DNA of 64,000 nt from Pachyseris speciosa (GCA_016490735.1 JAEMWC010000123.1:351001-415000); one strand, 5' to 3'. Shown: positions 1 through 12,804, numbered from the stretch's first letter. The notes: generated from the sequence alone by a model not told the origin. Numbers and translations: made by a program.

Positions 1-3000
1 AATGGCAGGGTACGAAAGAGAGTTTATTAACCTTTCTGTCGTCCCGGTTACAAGTCGAAAGCAGTGATATTCAAGTCAAAGACAACGGAACGTGTTCGGT
101 AATGAAAGCTAGAGGGATGATATTTAACCTCTACACCAAGGCTACAAACCCTTCAGATACAAGGGAAAGAAAATGCCTACCAATTAAGAGCAGACCTGGT
201 CAATTTAGCTTGCACTGTGAACTCAAATGACAGTGCCACACCTGAACACGAAGAACAAGATGGCGTCGAAGCTTCCCGCTCCAGCGGCAACGAAGGCAAT
301 GAAGATAACAACACCATGGCCCATCAACCACCTACTGTCAACCTGGACAGTTGTATGCTCGAAGGACCTTATGCTTCTTACTTTAACACTCAAATAGCTA
401 GCATAAAAGACGAGCTTAAAACCATCAAGTCGCTATTGAATCTGACTCCTCAGATGAATGCTGCCACTTCAGAATCTGTATGATAGCCTAAGACGAGAAT
501 TAATTGCAGAAAAAGAGCCCAACAATGGGCTAGTAGAAGAGCTAGTAGAGTCCCTAAAGTTAGTCGTTAACCTCCTTTCTAAAGATTTATACTACAAGTC
601 AAACGATTCAACTTCTCTACCTAAAGAGAATAGAAATGGAAATATCAAATGAATGTTTCTGACGACACGACTTCTACTTCAGTCTACTCCTATTGTACCA
701 CCTATCCCTGCAGAGAGCTTGACAAGCGCTAAAACTACGATAATTCTAGGTGACTCGATCATTCAAAATCTGCAGGGCTACCAACCAACCAACGAGTTGT
801 AGTGAAGTCCTTTAGTGGAGCCACGACACAAGACATGAAGTCTTATATCCAGCCAATGATCGACAATGCTCCAGATTTGTTTACATATTTGTTTAGATTT
901 GTTTACATATTGGGACGAATGATTTAAAATCCAAGGCACCAAATGATATTGCAAATGCTATTGTAGATCTTGCCAAAACCATTCAAATTATCTACCTGTG
1001 GAGCCGAGGTTGTATTATCTGAATTAACTACGTACGCGGAAAGACGCCCACAAAGAATCAGTAAAATCTGTTAACAAGCTCCTCATCAAAAATTCCAAGC
1101 AGCATCACTGGTCTTTGGTTTGCCAATCCAACATCACGGAGAAAGTTTTAACCCATTGACGCCCAAGACGTTTTACAGTTTTGAGTGATTTTCTGTATAT
1201 AAACGATCCATAGGATTTCCTGACTCCATATTTGGGGTTGCCATCATTGATGGAAAGTGCTGCTGTTCTAAAACACTGTAGGCACGAGTTTTCAAGAAAC
1301 GTCATTCTGACGTAGCCATTTTGCTTTGTTGAGCGATAATAACGGCTCAAATATGGTTTGTATGCGATTTTTGGTAAGTTTACAGCCATTTTTCATCTTT
1401 AGTAGCTGCCTGATGAGCAACATTAAGTGTGAAGGTAGCCAAGAGTCCACTTTCTCAAGAAGCGAGTTAGGTGATGAACTTCATTAGCAAATTTGGCTCC
1501 TTGCTTGTGGAACTGTTAAAATGGCCGCTCTGAAATGAAGTAGCTTTGGGACTCGACTACTGATGAATTTCTTGACCTACCATGGCATATTTTGGAACTT
1601 GCGACCACTGAAGAACACAACAAGCGAGAAATTTTGGTGGTAGGTCGAAGTGGCTGTAGACTTAGTATAAATATGAAATATGTGGGGTTAGGAATGAACG
1701 CTGTCAAAATTTCTGGCTATTTCCCAGCGTGCAGTGCAGTCATGATGTTGAAAATCGAGGCAAGGCCAGGATGGACTAGAACGAGAGGCTGTGGCTCGGC
1801 CAGGGCAAGGAAGAAGAGCAAAACAAATCACTTCTAAGCTAGATGTAGGACTGAATTTTGCTGTGAATGTTGACTTTTGGGTTAGCAACAATGATTTCCT
1901 TAAAAAAAAACTGAAGGCAAAAACATGATTTTTGTTGTTTTTCTATGACATTAAAAATGGTCATTTTTGTTATTGTGCAAATTTAGACACTATTATTCTG
2001 CAAATATCGCTGACTTTTTGTGTTTATTGGGTTTCTCATTTTGAAGGACTTTCTAGTCAATGCTTGCAACTGATAGTTAAGGCAATGTTCGCACGATTGA
2101 AAAAGTTACAATTTTTTAAAGCAGCAAAGTCTTGTACGGGCGCATGAGGGCACATTGGATCTTAATGGGTTAAACAGAGGTGGTTTACATTTAACTAAAC
2201 AAGGTAATGAACTGTTGTATAAAAACTTTGCACCATGTTTAGTAGCCAAGGAAGCTAATCATCACTGAACTGTTTCCTCGAATGCCGATCGTCTTGAATT
2301 TCTTGAATTCCATAACAATAATGACAATAATTGCGAATCAATTCAATCAATGTTGGATCAGCAGAGATCCACTATTAACAATCGCATTCCTTCAAAACAT
2401 GGAGTTAAGTTAGCTTCACTAAATGTTATGCAAATCAATGAAATTAGAATCTTGCTTGCCGATAGGTGTCTAGATGTTCTTGCCTTTCAGGAAACTAAAC
2501 TTAAGACGTGTCTAATAATAACTCTGATTTTTATATCTGTGGTTATGATTTAATTCGAAGAGATAGGCTTAGCAATGGTGGCGGAGGTATATGCTTCTAT
2601 ATTAAATCAACAATAAATTTCTCCATGGGGACTGATCTCAATATTGACGAGCTTGAAAACCTGTGTATCGAAATTCGCAAGCCAAACTCTAAACCTTTTA
2701 TTGTTGTCAGTTGGTATAGGCCTCCTAACTCTCAATTCTCACATTTGGAAAATCTTATTGCGAGACTTGATTTAACAAATCTTGATTTAACAAATCTTCC
2801 TACTTGGTGATATGAATGCCGATATGGCCTCAACCAATTACGACAACAATGTCCGTCAACTAACAAATATTGCTGATATTTATGGCCTCCACCAACTCAT
2901 TTCTGAGCCTACTCGGATAACAGATAAATCATCTACTCTTATTTATTTCATTTATACTAATTGTCCTGAGAGGGTAGTCTACTCCGGAGTTGCCCATATC

Positions 3001-5406
3001 AGTATTAGTGATCACAGTCTTGTTTATGCATTTCGTAAACTTTCCATTAACTCCCGAAAGGGCCACACTTCAATAACGTACAGAAACTTTAAAACTTTCA
3101 ATCGTGCCAAATTTCGTAACGATATCTGCAACAAGAACTGGGAACTTTTGGATTCAGCTCTTGATCCCAATCAAATGTGGACAGAGTGGAAAACCAAATT
3201 TTTACAAATTGTTGACAAACATGCTCCAATTCGCATTAAGCGTTTTAGATCTAAAAATTCTCCATGGATGACTGTTGATTTGAAAGACCGCATGCATAAT
3301 CGTGACATATTAAAGATCAAAGCAATTAGGTCGAATGATCCCCACGATTGTGCTAACTTCAAAAGAATTTGTAACAAAGTTAATACTGAAATTAAAGCTG
3401 CTAAAGAATTATTTTACAATAACAACTTTATTGAAGCGAATTGCGACCCGCGTAAAACATGGCAAATCATCAACGATCTTACATCTCGTAAGGCTGTCAA
3501 TTCATCGATTAGAGTAATAAATCTAAATGATACTTCTATATCTGAATCATCCGACTTGTCGAATGCTTTCAATGATCATTTCTCATCAATAGGACCTAAA
3601 CTTGCTAACGAGATCCCATTATCTAATAACAATGACCACAGTCATCTAGCATTAACAATAGATTCTAATTCCACCCTACTGATAGTGGACAGGTTTTAAA
3701 GTTACTGAATAAATTAATCAAATGAAGAATGATCCTCGCAGTTGTGAACGCAATTTATGCAATTGCGAAAAGAAGCCTGAAAAAAATTCAGGACTTCAAC
3801 GGGCCTAAAGGAGCTGGTCTTGAAAAGATATCAACTCGGCTTATTCGTGAATGTGCTGACCTTATTGGCCAAAGTTACGCCTATATTCAAGCAGGGCGAC
3901 AGAAGTGATATGAACAATTATCGCCCAATTTCTGTGATTTCAGCAATAGCTAAAGTCTTTGAGAGAATAGACTGTTTATAATCAGCTTTGTTCCTATTTA
4001 TCCGAAAATAATATTTTGTCACAATATCAGTCTGGTTTTCGATCCTTTCACTCAACTGTGACCGCTGTGCTCAAAGCCACTGATAATTGGGCCTTTAACA
4101 TAGATCGTGGCTACGTTAACGCTGTTGTATTTTTAGATCTAAAAAAAGCACTTGACACAGTCAATCACTCTATTTTATTATCCAAACTATATTCATATAG
4201 AGTCAAAGGAAATGCCTACGAATTGCTTTCTGCTTAGACAATCGTACGCAAAAAAGTGCCATCAATGGTGTCCTTTCTAAAAGTGCACTTTAACTTGTGG
4301 AATCCCCCAGGGACAATACTGGGGCCTTTGTTGTTTCTCTTATATATTAATGACTTACCCAACTGTTTATCAAATTTGCAACCAAGAATGTATGCGGATG
4401 ACACTCACCTAACATATGCTGATAACGATATCTATTCCATTGAGGCTTCTTTAAATCAGGATTTGTCAAATATAAACTGTTGGCTCATTGCCAATAAATT
4501 AACTCTCAACATGACAAAAACTGAATTTATGTTAATTGGATCAAGACAAAAATTGAACAGTCTAACCGTTCTCCCAGACTTGGAAATTAATGGTACACAA
4601 TTAAACAGAGTCAATTTTATCAAGTCTCTTGGTGTATTAATTGATGAAAATTTAAAATAGAGTAATCACATCGACGCTGTATCTAAAAGAATTTCTTCTG
4701 GTATTGGATCTATTAAACGAATAAGTCACTGTGTTCCTCCTGCAACTCTACATAATATCTATCATGGATTAGTTCAATCGCATTTCGACTATGGTAGTGT
4801 CGTTTGGGGTAACTGTGCCAAAACATTATCTGACAAATTACACAGACTTCAAAATCGTGCTGTCCGCGTCCTTACTCATTCTAGTCATGATGCTGACGCC
4901 AACCAACTATTTAAGGAATTAGGCTGGGACAATTTAGAAACTTGACGTCAAAAACTAATGGCTGAGATGGTCTATAAGTCCTTAAATGGCCTTGCACCCA
5001 ATTATTTGTCTTCGAAATTCATTCAGCGGAGTGATGTGATTACTTCTTACAATTTGCGTGATTCTGATAATAAGCTTGCTATTCCCTTGCCACGTACTAA
5101 TTATTACAAAAATAGCTTTGCCTATAGTGGTGCAGTTCTCTGGAACAGTCTACCCTCAGCTGCTAGGCAAGCAACATCTCTGACTAATTTCCGACGATTA
5201 TTAATTAATTCTGACACAGCATTCATGTAAAACAGGCTTTAATTTAGTTTACCTTTCTTTAATAGTTAGCAATATTTTAAATTTTAGAAGAGTAATCTAT
5301 ATACATAGTTTTTCGTAATAGTTGTAGCTTTTATATTAAATTGTTAAACGCCTGATGTATTTACCGCATTTTTAAATAAAGATGATGATGATGATGATGA
5401 TGATGA
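1..5406 (+). mobile_element. Degenerate CR1/L2-type LINE retrotransposon
   Basis: This non-LTR retrotransposon runs in from the left edge and ends at a (GATGAT)n tail at about 5382-5405, the usual 3' microsatellite of CR1/L2-like LINEs. Its parts come in order. An acidic ORF1 start lies at 217-652. An SGNH/esterase segment follows at about 690-1110 (GDSII and GTND motifs), resuming at 2174 after an inserted transposon. An apurinic endonuclease region spans about 2350-3060 (GDMNAD, SDHS motifs), then a linker, then reverse transcriptase at about 3900-5230 (FLDLKKALDTV, CG/NPPGTILGPLLF, YADD at about 4396). The frame is broken by several indels and by stops that look like point decay: TAG for an expected Trp at 4658 and TGA for an expected Arg at 4943. 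It is a dead copy in intron 4 of the IPO4-like gene, antisense to it. The clade call (CR1/L2) rests on the esterase ORF1 and the tail. Confidence 0.85.
1148..2173. mobile_element. TTAA-flanked non-autonomous DNA transposon inside the LINE
   Basis: TTAA stands at 1148-1151 and again at 2170-2173, with short inverted termini CCCATT/AATGGG just inside. Taking out the element and one TTAA joins the LINE esterase region in frame (codons for KVL then NRGGLHL), so the insertion boundaries are exact. TTAA duplication with CCC termini fits piggyBac; no transposase is recognisable. Short open frames inside show no known domain. Confidence 0.7.
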
Positions 5407-5523
5407 CTTTTTTAACTTAGTGGTATATCGGTAAAAAAGGTAGGTGGAGAAATCTTACATCAGCTAGAGCTTCAAAGGAAATAAAGTAATAGTGTAATCA
5501 CTGAATGTCTTCTGTCCACTTAC

Positions 5524-8500
5524 TCAGGTTCTTGAAGCAACACTCGCAAAAGTGACTCTTTTAGCCTGAGATGAAATGACAAATAATTTTATATGGGAAT
5601 GAATTAAATCTAAATCTTCCAAGCTTATGCAATAATCATACAGCAAGTATATATTCAGGGAAGAAGTAACTGGTTAAAGCAGTTGCTTAATAACACTAGT
5701 GGAAGCTCATTTAAAACTTGATGTACTTTCTTTTTCTTTTTCTTTTTTTTTTTGGCTGAAACAGTTCCCAAATGAAACATTGCTTATTATAGAGTTTATT
5801 AGTAACTAATGTATCAGTCAATTCCAAAAGCGCCCATCCCCCCCAACCCCCGGGCATACCCCAGGTATTTGATCCAAAATTTGTCCCGCACGGTGGGGCA
5901 TTTGACTATTGGCTAAACATTGGTTGGGTTTCGCGCATCTTTCGTGTGCAAATATTCATTTATTCGCAGCGAGAGCCGCTTCGCTTCCTTCACTTCAAGA
6001 TTCCACATAGGTTTTCTGTTGTTTACTAAATATACAGTTGATATGCCTTTATTCAAAGCTTGGAGTGCAGACAAAAGAGATTGGAAAAAAGTTTTGGTGC
6101 ACAATTTTTCGGATTTGGTTTAAAAAGGTAAGCAATTTTAGAATAAAATATTCATTATGAGCGGGGAGCGTGCCAAAATGCTTTATGCAACGAGTGATTT
6201 GCTATAGATTTACCCTTGATTTACCATTTTTGAGGCCCTGACAGTGGGGCATTTGACTGTCTAAACTGGAAACACAGCGGGGCATTTGAAAAAAAAGTCA
6301 AATGTCCTGGTGCCTGCCGGGGGTGGGGGGTGGGTGGGGGAATGGGCACTTTTGGAATTGACTGATACATAACATGATACAAACTCTCATACAGTAATAA
6401 CATAATACAATAAAATAGGGTATCAAAATAATAAAATTATTATAAACATAGTGCCACACTGCCACACAATATCAAACCATTGTGCAAAGCTAAGGATGAA
6501 ACCCTTTAAATGTACTCACATGATATGAACCTCAAGGCTGAGCTTTGTCCATTGTTTGACAACTCTTCTCCTCAACAAAACTGCAGCATACTGTCGCACC
6601 TGGAATAAACAAGCTGGGGTAAGTCAGTGCCACAAGCCAGCCTGATGTCCCATAGACCGATATCACATTTCTGATGAACAATAGATTTTGCCTGTCCAGA
6701 CTCGTGTTTGCTCATTTTGTGGACGAGGCTGGACAGGCAAATCTATTGTTCACAACAAGCATGATATTAGTCTATTGGGGTCAGCACTGAGTTCCTATAC
6801 TATGAAAATTTGCTACTGAAAATGCCTTGAGACACCTATAGAGGAACTTCTTGAATTGACTTGCAAAAAGAGGAATTATTCATCCGTTGACAACTAAATT
6901 ACTGCCTTCTTGTAACAGTAACATTTTAGCAGATTTTCTAGGAGAAAAATACCAAGAAGTGATGGGGTACCAGACAATTCCATCCCAAGAAATTTATTTA
7001 AGTCAGTGCAAAGACAGACAAATACAAAGACAAAGTTTTCCAGTGCGGTCAATTAGAACTCTTTACCAAACCAGCACCTAGTTTTACATTCTAACACTGC
7101 ACCTGCACTTTTCCGCATCTGCAGTGATGGGCTAAATTGCCCTGTGCAGAGAATACACAATACAATATTAGATTTATGCACATGTCATCGGCTTCCCCGT
7201 GGGGTCGACCCCCGGGCCTACCAGAGAGATATGTGCGGGAATATAAGGAGATGGATGTGATTCTTTGCCGAGGATAGGGGAAAATCTTGACATTGTTTTA
7301 CGATCAAAGATTAGGGGTGGGGGAATTCACAAGTTTGAAAAGGATGTCACGGGGATTTTCAGCTGATAGACACCTCACCCAGGGGGCTTTGTCTTGAGAG
7401 ATTCCTCGACCCCCCGGGGAAATTCCTCAAGTTTGCTTGACTGATTTTACAATCCCCCTGGTTAGCCCAGTGGTCGTCCCCACGGGGAAGCCGATGACAT
7501 GTGCATTATTGCCAACGAGTCACCCTCGCGAGGACGCGAGGGTGACGAGGCGGCAGCATTATAAAGCCGTGTGTGCGAGTTGATTTTGGTACAGGGAGAC
7601 GAAATCTCGAATGAAAAAAGTTAGCGTAAGGTAATGTAAGAGTGACATCATTGGTGATTGTTTTCGAGTTAGCCAATGGCATCGCGGTATTTTTTTAATC
7701 TGACCACATTGACCTCATTGACCTCATGGTGGCTTGTGCGCGCTCGGGCAAAAAAAGGTGAGTGGAAATATTGATATTATTCACTCGTGAGCGTTGTCTT
7801 CTTGCGTGTACTTTAATTTAGTGTTTTTGGGAGCCAGAGTGTCACAAATCTAACACCTAGCAGGCTGAAAAATCGCCCAGCGAGGCAGTTATCGAAATCA
7901 GCTCGAAAACGGCTAGCTTGCCAAAACAGTCAATTGCCTCGACAAGATCGGCGAACGTGCCATTTAAGAAACAAAAAACAAAACCACTTGAACATAATCA
8001 CTATAAACTCAATCAGAGGGCGTATAAAGCCTCTTCTTTTATCGAGCTAGTGTCCTCAAAATTACAAATTGGACAGTCACGGCGAGCGTGCCAAAACAAC
8101 AGTCAATTGTTTACAAAATCGGCCAGCGTGCTATAACTAAGGAAAAAAACTTGAATATATTCAAATATATTCACTATAAACATAATCAGAGGGAATATAA
8201 AGCCTCTTTCCGATCGAGTCACGAGTCACACGACGTGTCGCTGTTAGTTTGTGCTCATTTATTAGCATTCACAAAAAACAGTCTAAGCTCTGTTTGCCAG
8301 AAAGCCACTATCTGCCAAGCTTGAGGGAACTTAGCAAATCAATTTGGATAGTCTTCTTATTCCAAAATTTCAGGGGGCTTGCAGCTGTAGCTTCGTTTGA
8401 AAATTATCCGATCAGAAGTGCTCAGGTCCAAAGTCCACTTGCTGAAGTGTGTGCACCGAAGTAACAGCTCACGAGAATTTATTATGCTTCTTCTATTCTG

Positions 8501-9959
8501 TATGTTGTTAGTCGTAAATCATTGTAAGGGCCATAGATTTCGATTTTTCACGTGGGTATCAAAATGTTACCGTTTTCAGATTCCGCGGGAGATATTTGTC
8601 AAGACGTATACCTTATCCTTCTAATGGTAGTTTCAATCCCTTTGCAATTTCTAATAAAGAAGCACACGTATTAAATGGAAACATAAATAACTTAGAAGCT
8701 GCAAAACTGTTAGAGGAAAATAGCTATTCATTTGGCAGAGATCACTTCAGTAATTACTGTTTAAACAATGCCGGAAAATTTTCCTGTGCAGTTGATTGTT
8801 TCCTGGAGCTGTGTTACGGTGTTTTTTGTAATCATCTTCATAGTACTATACGAAATGAGTTTTTTGACATTATCTATGAGTCATGTAATCAAAGAGAAAA
8901 CCTTGGCGCTATTGACATTGTGCGAGAACCTGTGTGGTTATGGCTCAGAGACCATTGTACTTCATTTTCTGGTTTCATCTCTCTCATGTAATGCAAGGGA
9001 CTCATATTTCACCTCTAATCTACCCTACAAGTTTAATTCTTATAGACATTTTAAAAAACAAAGAAAAACATGTGAGTTTTGCACTGCTTTTTTAAGCGAT
9101 TCAGTTTAAAAAAATCGACTGTACTCTGGTTACTTCTTAATTTTCTCTGCGCACACAACTGTGCCAGTGTTAACTCGTTGGCACTCTACCGGCAGGTATT
9201 CCTAGTTTAGAATTATTTCATAATCTTACTTTTTAATAAATTTAACAGCCTATTTATAGCCTTAATTCGACAAAAATAGGCAATAAAGTAGGAAGATTTA
9301 GATCATTTGGTAGAAAAATCTCCCAGAGAGGAGTGGTTTCCTTCTATTTGGACATCTCTGAATCCTGGGGTAGTGGGGTCGGGTTTTGAATTGATATTAA
9401 AGTGCGAGCGTTTTCTCTTTCATCTAATGATCAGCACGTGGTACCTACTAAACAGACACAATTCTTCGTGTATCAAAATAGAAAGAAGCAATTGCGAATA
9501 GAAATTAATTTTCACCAGTTGCTATTATGCGCGTTACACTTGACCTCAGATGCGTCGAGAACATGAATTTTAAATAAGCTTATGACATGCAATATCCAAC
9601 AATAATTATTAGCACTTCACCTCCCATTAACACGATGTGAATTCAAAACCAGTGACGAACCTCAATCAATCAAGCACACGTCAGAAAAATGAAAGAATAA
9701 TATTCGAACACAAGTAGCGTAACTTCACCTGTGGGTTTTCAGACGAGCCAAGTACAGTGACGAGTCCAGGAACCACATCTGGATTCTTGAAGGCTTCGCG
9801 GAGTTGAGCTGTTGCCTGATATAAGATAAAAGACAGCACTTGCAACAAAACGGCAAGAGATTAAGTGGAGACTGTAAAGTAGAATGTCTCTGTTACCTGT
9901 TGTATTACTGTATTATCGGGTATAAGTAGTTTTTGCAGTATCTCCTCCAGCTCCGCCAT
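5524..9959 (-). CDS. IPO4: Importin-4-like nuclear transport receptor, N-terminal exons 1-4 (partial)
   Basis: Four coding exons on the minus strand: 9897-9959 (ATG, MAELEEILQKLL), 9729-9815, 6520-6599 and 5524-5565, all with GT-AG borders and consistent phases (0, 0, 2, 2). They give the first 90 residues, ending in the middle of a codon. Residues 1-90 follow the importin-4 N-terminus: an acidic first helix, then the first HEAT helices with PxVVPGLVTVLGSSENPQ and VRQYAAVLLRRR, the importin-beta N-terminal (Ran-binding) layout. Family knowledge: importin-4 carries cargo such as histones H3/H4 and ribosomal proteins into the nucleus. The gene continues off the left edge. Introns 2 and 3 are full of MITEs and intron 4 holds the LINE. 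I assembled the exons by eye; no transcript supports them. Confidence 0.75.
5812..6367. mobile_element. MITE in IPO4 intron 3
   Basis: Long terminal inverted repeats: TCAGTCAATTCCAAAAG after TA at 5812-5813 on the left, and the reverse complement ending before TA at 6366-6367. A TA duplication suggests a Tc1/mariner-type MITE. The inner flanks are C-rich on the left (5838-5870) and G-rich on the right (6315-6342). The repeated phrase GGGGCATTTGAC occurs inside. Confidence 0.65.
6675..6751. repeat. Near-perfect hairpin in IPO4 intron 2
   Basis: GAACAATAGATTTTGCCTGTCC at 6675 pairs with its reverse complement ending at 6751 (GGACAGGCAAATCTATTGTTC), with a loop of about 25 nt. A weaker outer arm (GATATCACATTT / AGCATGATATTAG) suggests a small foldback element. 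Confidence 0.55.
7177..7505. mobile_element. MITE with 28-bp terminal inverted repeats
   Basis: The termini TGCACATGTCATCGGCTTCC... at 7177 and ...GGAAGCCGATGACATGTGCA ending at 7505 are inverted repeats of about 28 bp, flanked by TTTA on the left and TTAT on the right. The interior is C/G-rich and non-coding. It lies in IPO4 intron 2. Confidence 0.65.
7912..8240. repeat. Diverged tandem duplication of about 165 bp
   Basis: Two successive copies share GTGCCAAAACA...GTCAATTG, then CACTATAAAC.TAATCAGAGGG, then TATAAAGCCTCTTtc and TCGAG. The first is at about 7915-8063 and the second at about 8087-8240. Nothing coding is recognised. Confidence 0.5.
8596..8991 (+). pseudogene. Orphan ORF fragment with Cys-box-like motif (unknown)
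   Basis: An open frame of 131 codons lies in IPO4 intron 2 on the opposite strand to that gene. It is not low-complexity: it has a segment NNAGKFSCAVDCFLELCYG (residues about 56-74), then an alternation of charged and aromatic residues and IVREPVWLWLRDHC. The N-G-x-x-S-C-A-V-D-x-F-L-E-L pattern loosely resembles the catalytic Cys box of ubiquitin-specific proteases, but no His box is seen and the frame stops soon after. It is most likely a fragment of a repeat-encoded protein. I do not recognise the family. Confidence 0.3.
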
Positions 9960-10406
9960 CTTGTTCCGGTTGTTTTGCGATCGATGACTGCACGCCCTCG
10001 AGTCCGCCCGCGATATAAAAGGGTTTCCCGCGCACGGTACGGGAACGAACAGAAGCCGTTCCTCTCGTTATTCCCGAATCTTCCCGCACGCGATCCCACA
10101 CTTCCCACAAGCACGCAACAGGAAGACAGAGATCTGAAAATGATGTTTAGATCTGTTTAGATACAATGGATCTTAGTTTTGTTGATAAGTCTGAATAAAA
10201 TTGACCTGTTTTACTGTTGTGAACTAAGGTCCATTACGCAAGTTTCAGAAGAAAACTCCATAGACTAAAATTTCTTTTTTAATAAAAGCATTTTTTGTAC
10301 ATGTGATCTTTGCTTGTCGCTGTTTTGAAGTTTATTTATACACGCAGAATAAAATAGAAATAGGGAAAAAACAGTAAAAAAGAAATTGCGAAGAAAAAAA
10401 AAATTC
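9960..10406. other. IPO4 upstream region
   Basis: This gene-free interval between the IPO4-like start codon and tRNA-Tyr is locally GC-rich (9980-10100) and should hold the IPO4 promoter. A TATAAAA-like string sits at 10014-10020 on the plus strand, which points away from IPO4. No other element is clear. Confidence 0.4.
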
Positions 10407-10492
10407 TCCTTCGAGCCGGATTCGAACCAGCGACCTAAGGATTACAGTTGTACCTCTACAGTCCTCCGCTCTACCAACTGAGCTATCGAAGG
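10407..10492 (-). tRNA. tRNA-Tyr (GTA) with 13-nt intron
   Basis: Read on the minus strand, it gives a full cloverleaf beginning CCTTCGATAGCTCAG and ending with the T-arm GGTTCGAATCC and an acceptor strand pairing TCGAAGG. The anticodon loop is CTGTAGA (anticodon GTA at 10457-10459). A 13-nt intron at 10443-10455 lies one base 3' of the anticodon, the canonical eukaryotic tRNA-Tyr intron site. Box A and box B are both intact, so it should be a working Pol III gene. Length 86 = 73 + 13. Confidence 0.95.
10443..10455 (-). other. tRNA-Tyr intron
   Basis: Thirteen bases between position 37 (G) and position 38 (A) of the anticodon loop. Removal gives the standard stem GGA-CTGTAGA-TCC. Confidence 0.85.
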
Positions 10493-11792
10493 AGCACATG
10501 CCTGAACGTCGAAAATTTAAATACCAATTACTTCACTGATAGTAGAGGACGTCATATCCGTTTCATTCCCAGGCTGTCATCCCCGCACCTTTATTTCCAA
10601 TTTTCTTCCCTTGTTTTGTTTGTTTGTGTTTTCGGCTGGTACGCCTCCGTTGTTTTCTCTTCTCGTTTTTCCTGTCTTGTCTAGCGTCTTTCATTTCTCT
10701 TTTCTTTCAATTATTCTTTTCTGTTATTTACAGTTTTCCTCTCGTTCTCCTTTTATGATCTTTTAAAGAGGAATTGTTCTGTTTCGTCTGCTAGTTCTCT
10801 GTGCGATGCACCTGTCGAAGATGACAAACATTACTTCTTGTTTTGCCCGAGTTTTAACTGCTGCTCTGCGTGAAATACTTTTTGCCTCCGCTGCACACTT
10901 GTTGGGGATAAATGGCTCTCTGTCTCTAATAAGATCAAAAATAGGCGCCATAGAGGCGCATGTGACTACTGCTTAGAAGGTCAAAATTTGCGTGTTTCCA
11001 GAAAATATCCATACCCCCTCCACGGAGGGAATTGGAAATTCCGGAGGGGTGGGGTGGTCAAAGGCCCGGGAAAATCTGAAGGGGGAGGGAGGTAGAAGAT
11101 TAGTGCTTTTTTGTTTGTTTGTTTTTTTCAGGCGGTTGGCTCGAATGTTCCCAAAACACAAAAACTATCGGCTTAACGATTTTAAACGCACTGCTGAAAA
11201 ACAAACGAAAGAAAAGTAATTACATTTTTCTTCAAAGCGCTTTGCATTTGAAGTGAATGAATACGCCAGAAGCGAACACGCGAGCTTCTTACGTTTGGTG
11301 ACAAGCGTATTGAGACTATTGAGGATCGAGAAACGAAAATCAAGGACCGGCCGAAAAACGACAAACACCAAGTTAAATTACCTCTAATACAGACTCGACA
11401 AGGTTTTAGGAAATCATATCGTCGAACCGGGAATCTTCGGGAATTTAGAGCAAAAATGCTTTTCACGGCTGTTTTCAACGAGCGCGCGCGACACTACTAG
11501 CTAGATATGTTACAAATTACCGTCCGCTAAGTATTTGCAAAGCTCTCAATTTATAGCACGATTGGAGCAATTTCGATCTATTTACTACAGTATCCAAAAC
11601 CTTAGTGGACGAGAATCTTTCGTTTACTAAAAAAGTGGAAGGAGCAGCGAAGCCTTTCCAGAGTATTTTTAGAACAGAATATACAACATGGACCATGCGA
11701 TTGTATAAATACAGTATTTTGCACTGAAACTTTTACTGAATGTACTGTACTCCTGCTATATTTTCTAAAAAGTCTTAAGTGGATAAAATTTA
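10493..11792. other. Intergenic, no gene recognised
   Basis: Pyrimidine-rich stretch at 10550-10760, then a short G/C-rich palindromic patch at 11013-11060 (CCCTCCACGGAGGG, GGAATTTCC-like) of repeat appearance. All open frames here are short and lack domains. Confidence 0.5.
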
Positions 11793-12804
11793 TTAAGGTT
11801 ACCGTGTACGTTCCAGGTATAAAATTTTCGATTTTTATTTTTCTCCATAAAAATGAACTTTTTACTGTGATCTTTCAAGCAAAAAAAGCACAATGCAAAA
11901 CGAGTGAATAGTCGCCGAGAAATTGGGAAAAAACCAAATTGCACCGATGTAAACATGGACAATATGTTAATGCAAATGCAGCCAACCGGAGCGATTTGCG
12001 CGGGAAATATTGCACGCGAAAAAGTTGCTTTGCTTCATTAAGGTTGTGTGCTTTTAGTTTTTCGGCTATGACGATGGGTCAGGTAAACTTAGTCAAAGCC
12101 GGAGAATATATGACAAAATGATAAACCAGTGAACTGTTTGAAGCATGAGAGTTTGCGTGCAGATAAAATTACGCGGAAAATTTCCACGGTAGGTGACCGG
12201 AAGAAAAGTCAACGTAAATTGATTTGGCCGATCGGCGATAGAGGTGTTTGCGGGCGGTGTTTGTTTGTGTAGTGAAGATTTTTTTAAGCGCTGTTTTCGC
12301 AAAGTTTATTTTTGTCTTGAAGTGGACACTTTCAAGAGTTACAACTCAAGGGCGATTTGTTCGATTTCGATCAAATAGATTAACTTATCTTCAACAAAAA
12401 CGTGTTGGGGAATTAGATAATTTAAAACCGTTTTTCGCTGAGAGCCATTTCCGTGCGGTCGCTCCGTCATTTGAAATTGCTCTGTAACTTTTGAACGCAG
12501 TCGAATAAAGGAAAACCCCAACACTTTTTTTTTAGCTTCTGGGTTCCAGATTTTGAGAAAAATACCAATTTCCCTAAATATAAAAATCACATTTAGTTGT
12601 AGCTTTTAAAAGTTGATTTACACCTTCGAGTTTAGACTCGACGGAGCGTTTAGTAATTCACTTTATCACAAAGGTAATGAAATATTCGAATAGCTAGTTC
12701 AATAACCTTTAATTTGATATGGGGTTTATGGTATCTGGGCTGTAATCGGGAGCCGCTACAACCCTTAGATTAGAGACACCCATGAAGGTACACGGTAACC
12801 TTAA
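11793..12804. mobile_element. TTAA-flanked DNA transposon (non-autonomous)
   Basis: TTAA at 11793-11796 and 12801-12804 flank inverted termini GGTTACCGTGTACGTTCC / GGTACACGGTAACC. It is about 1.0 kb with no transposase. TTAA targets with GG-starting termini match the other elements here that I assign to a Kolobok-like group; piggyBac cannot be excluded. Confidence 0.65.

Noticed and set aside
10448..10684. 78-codon plus-strand frame
   Set aside because: It starts inside the tRNA-Tyr gene on the opposite strand and has no protein-like features.
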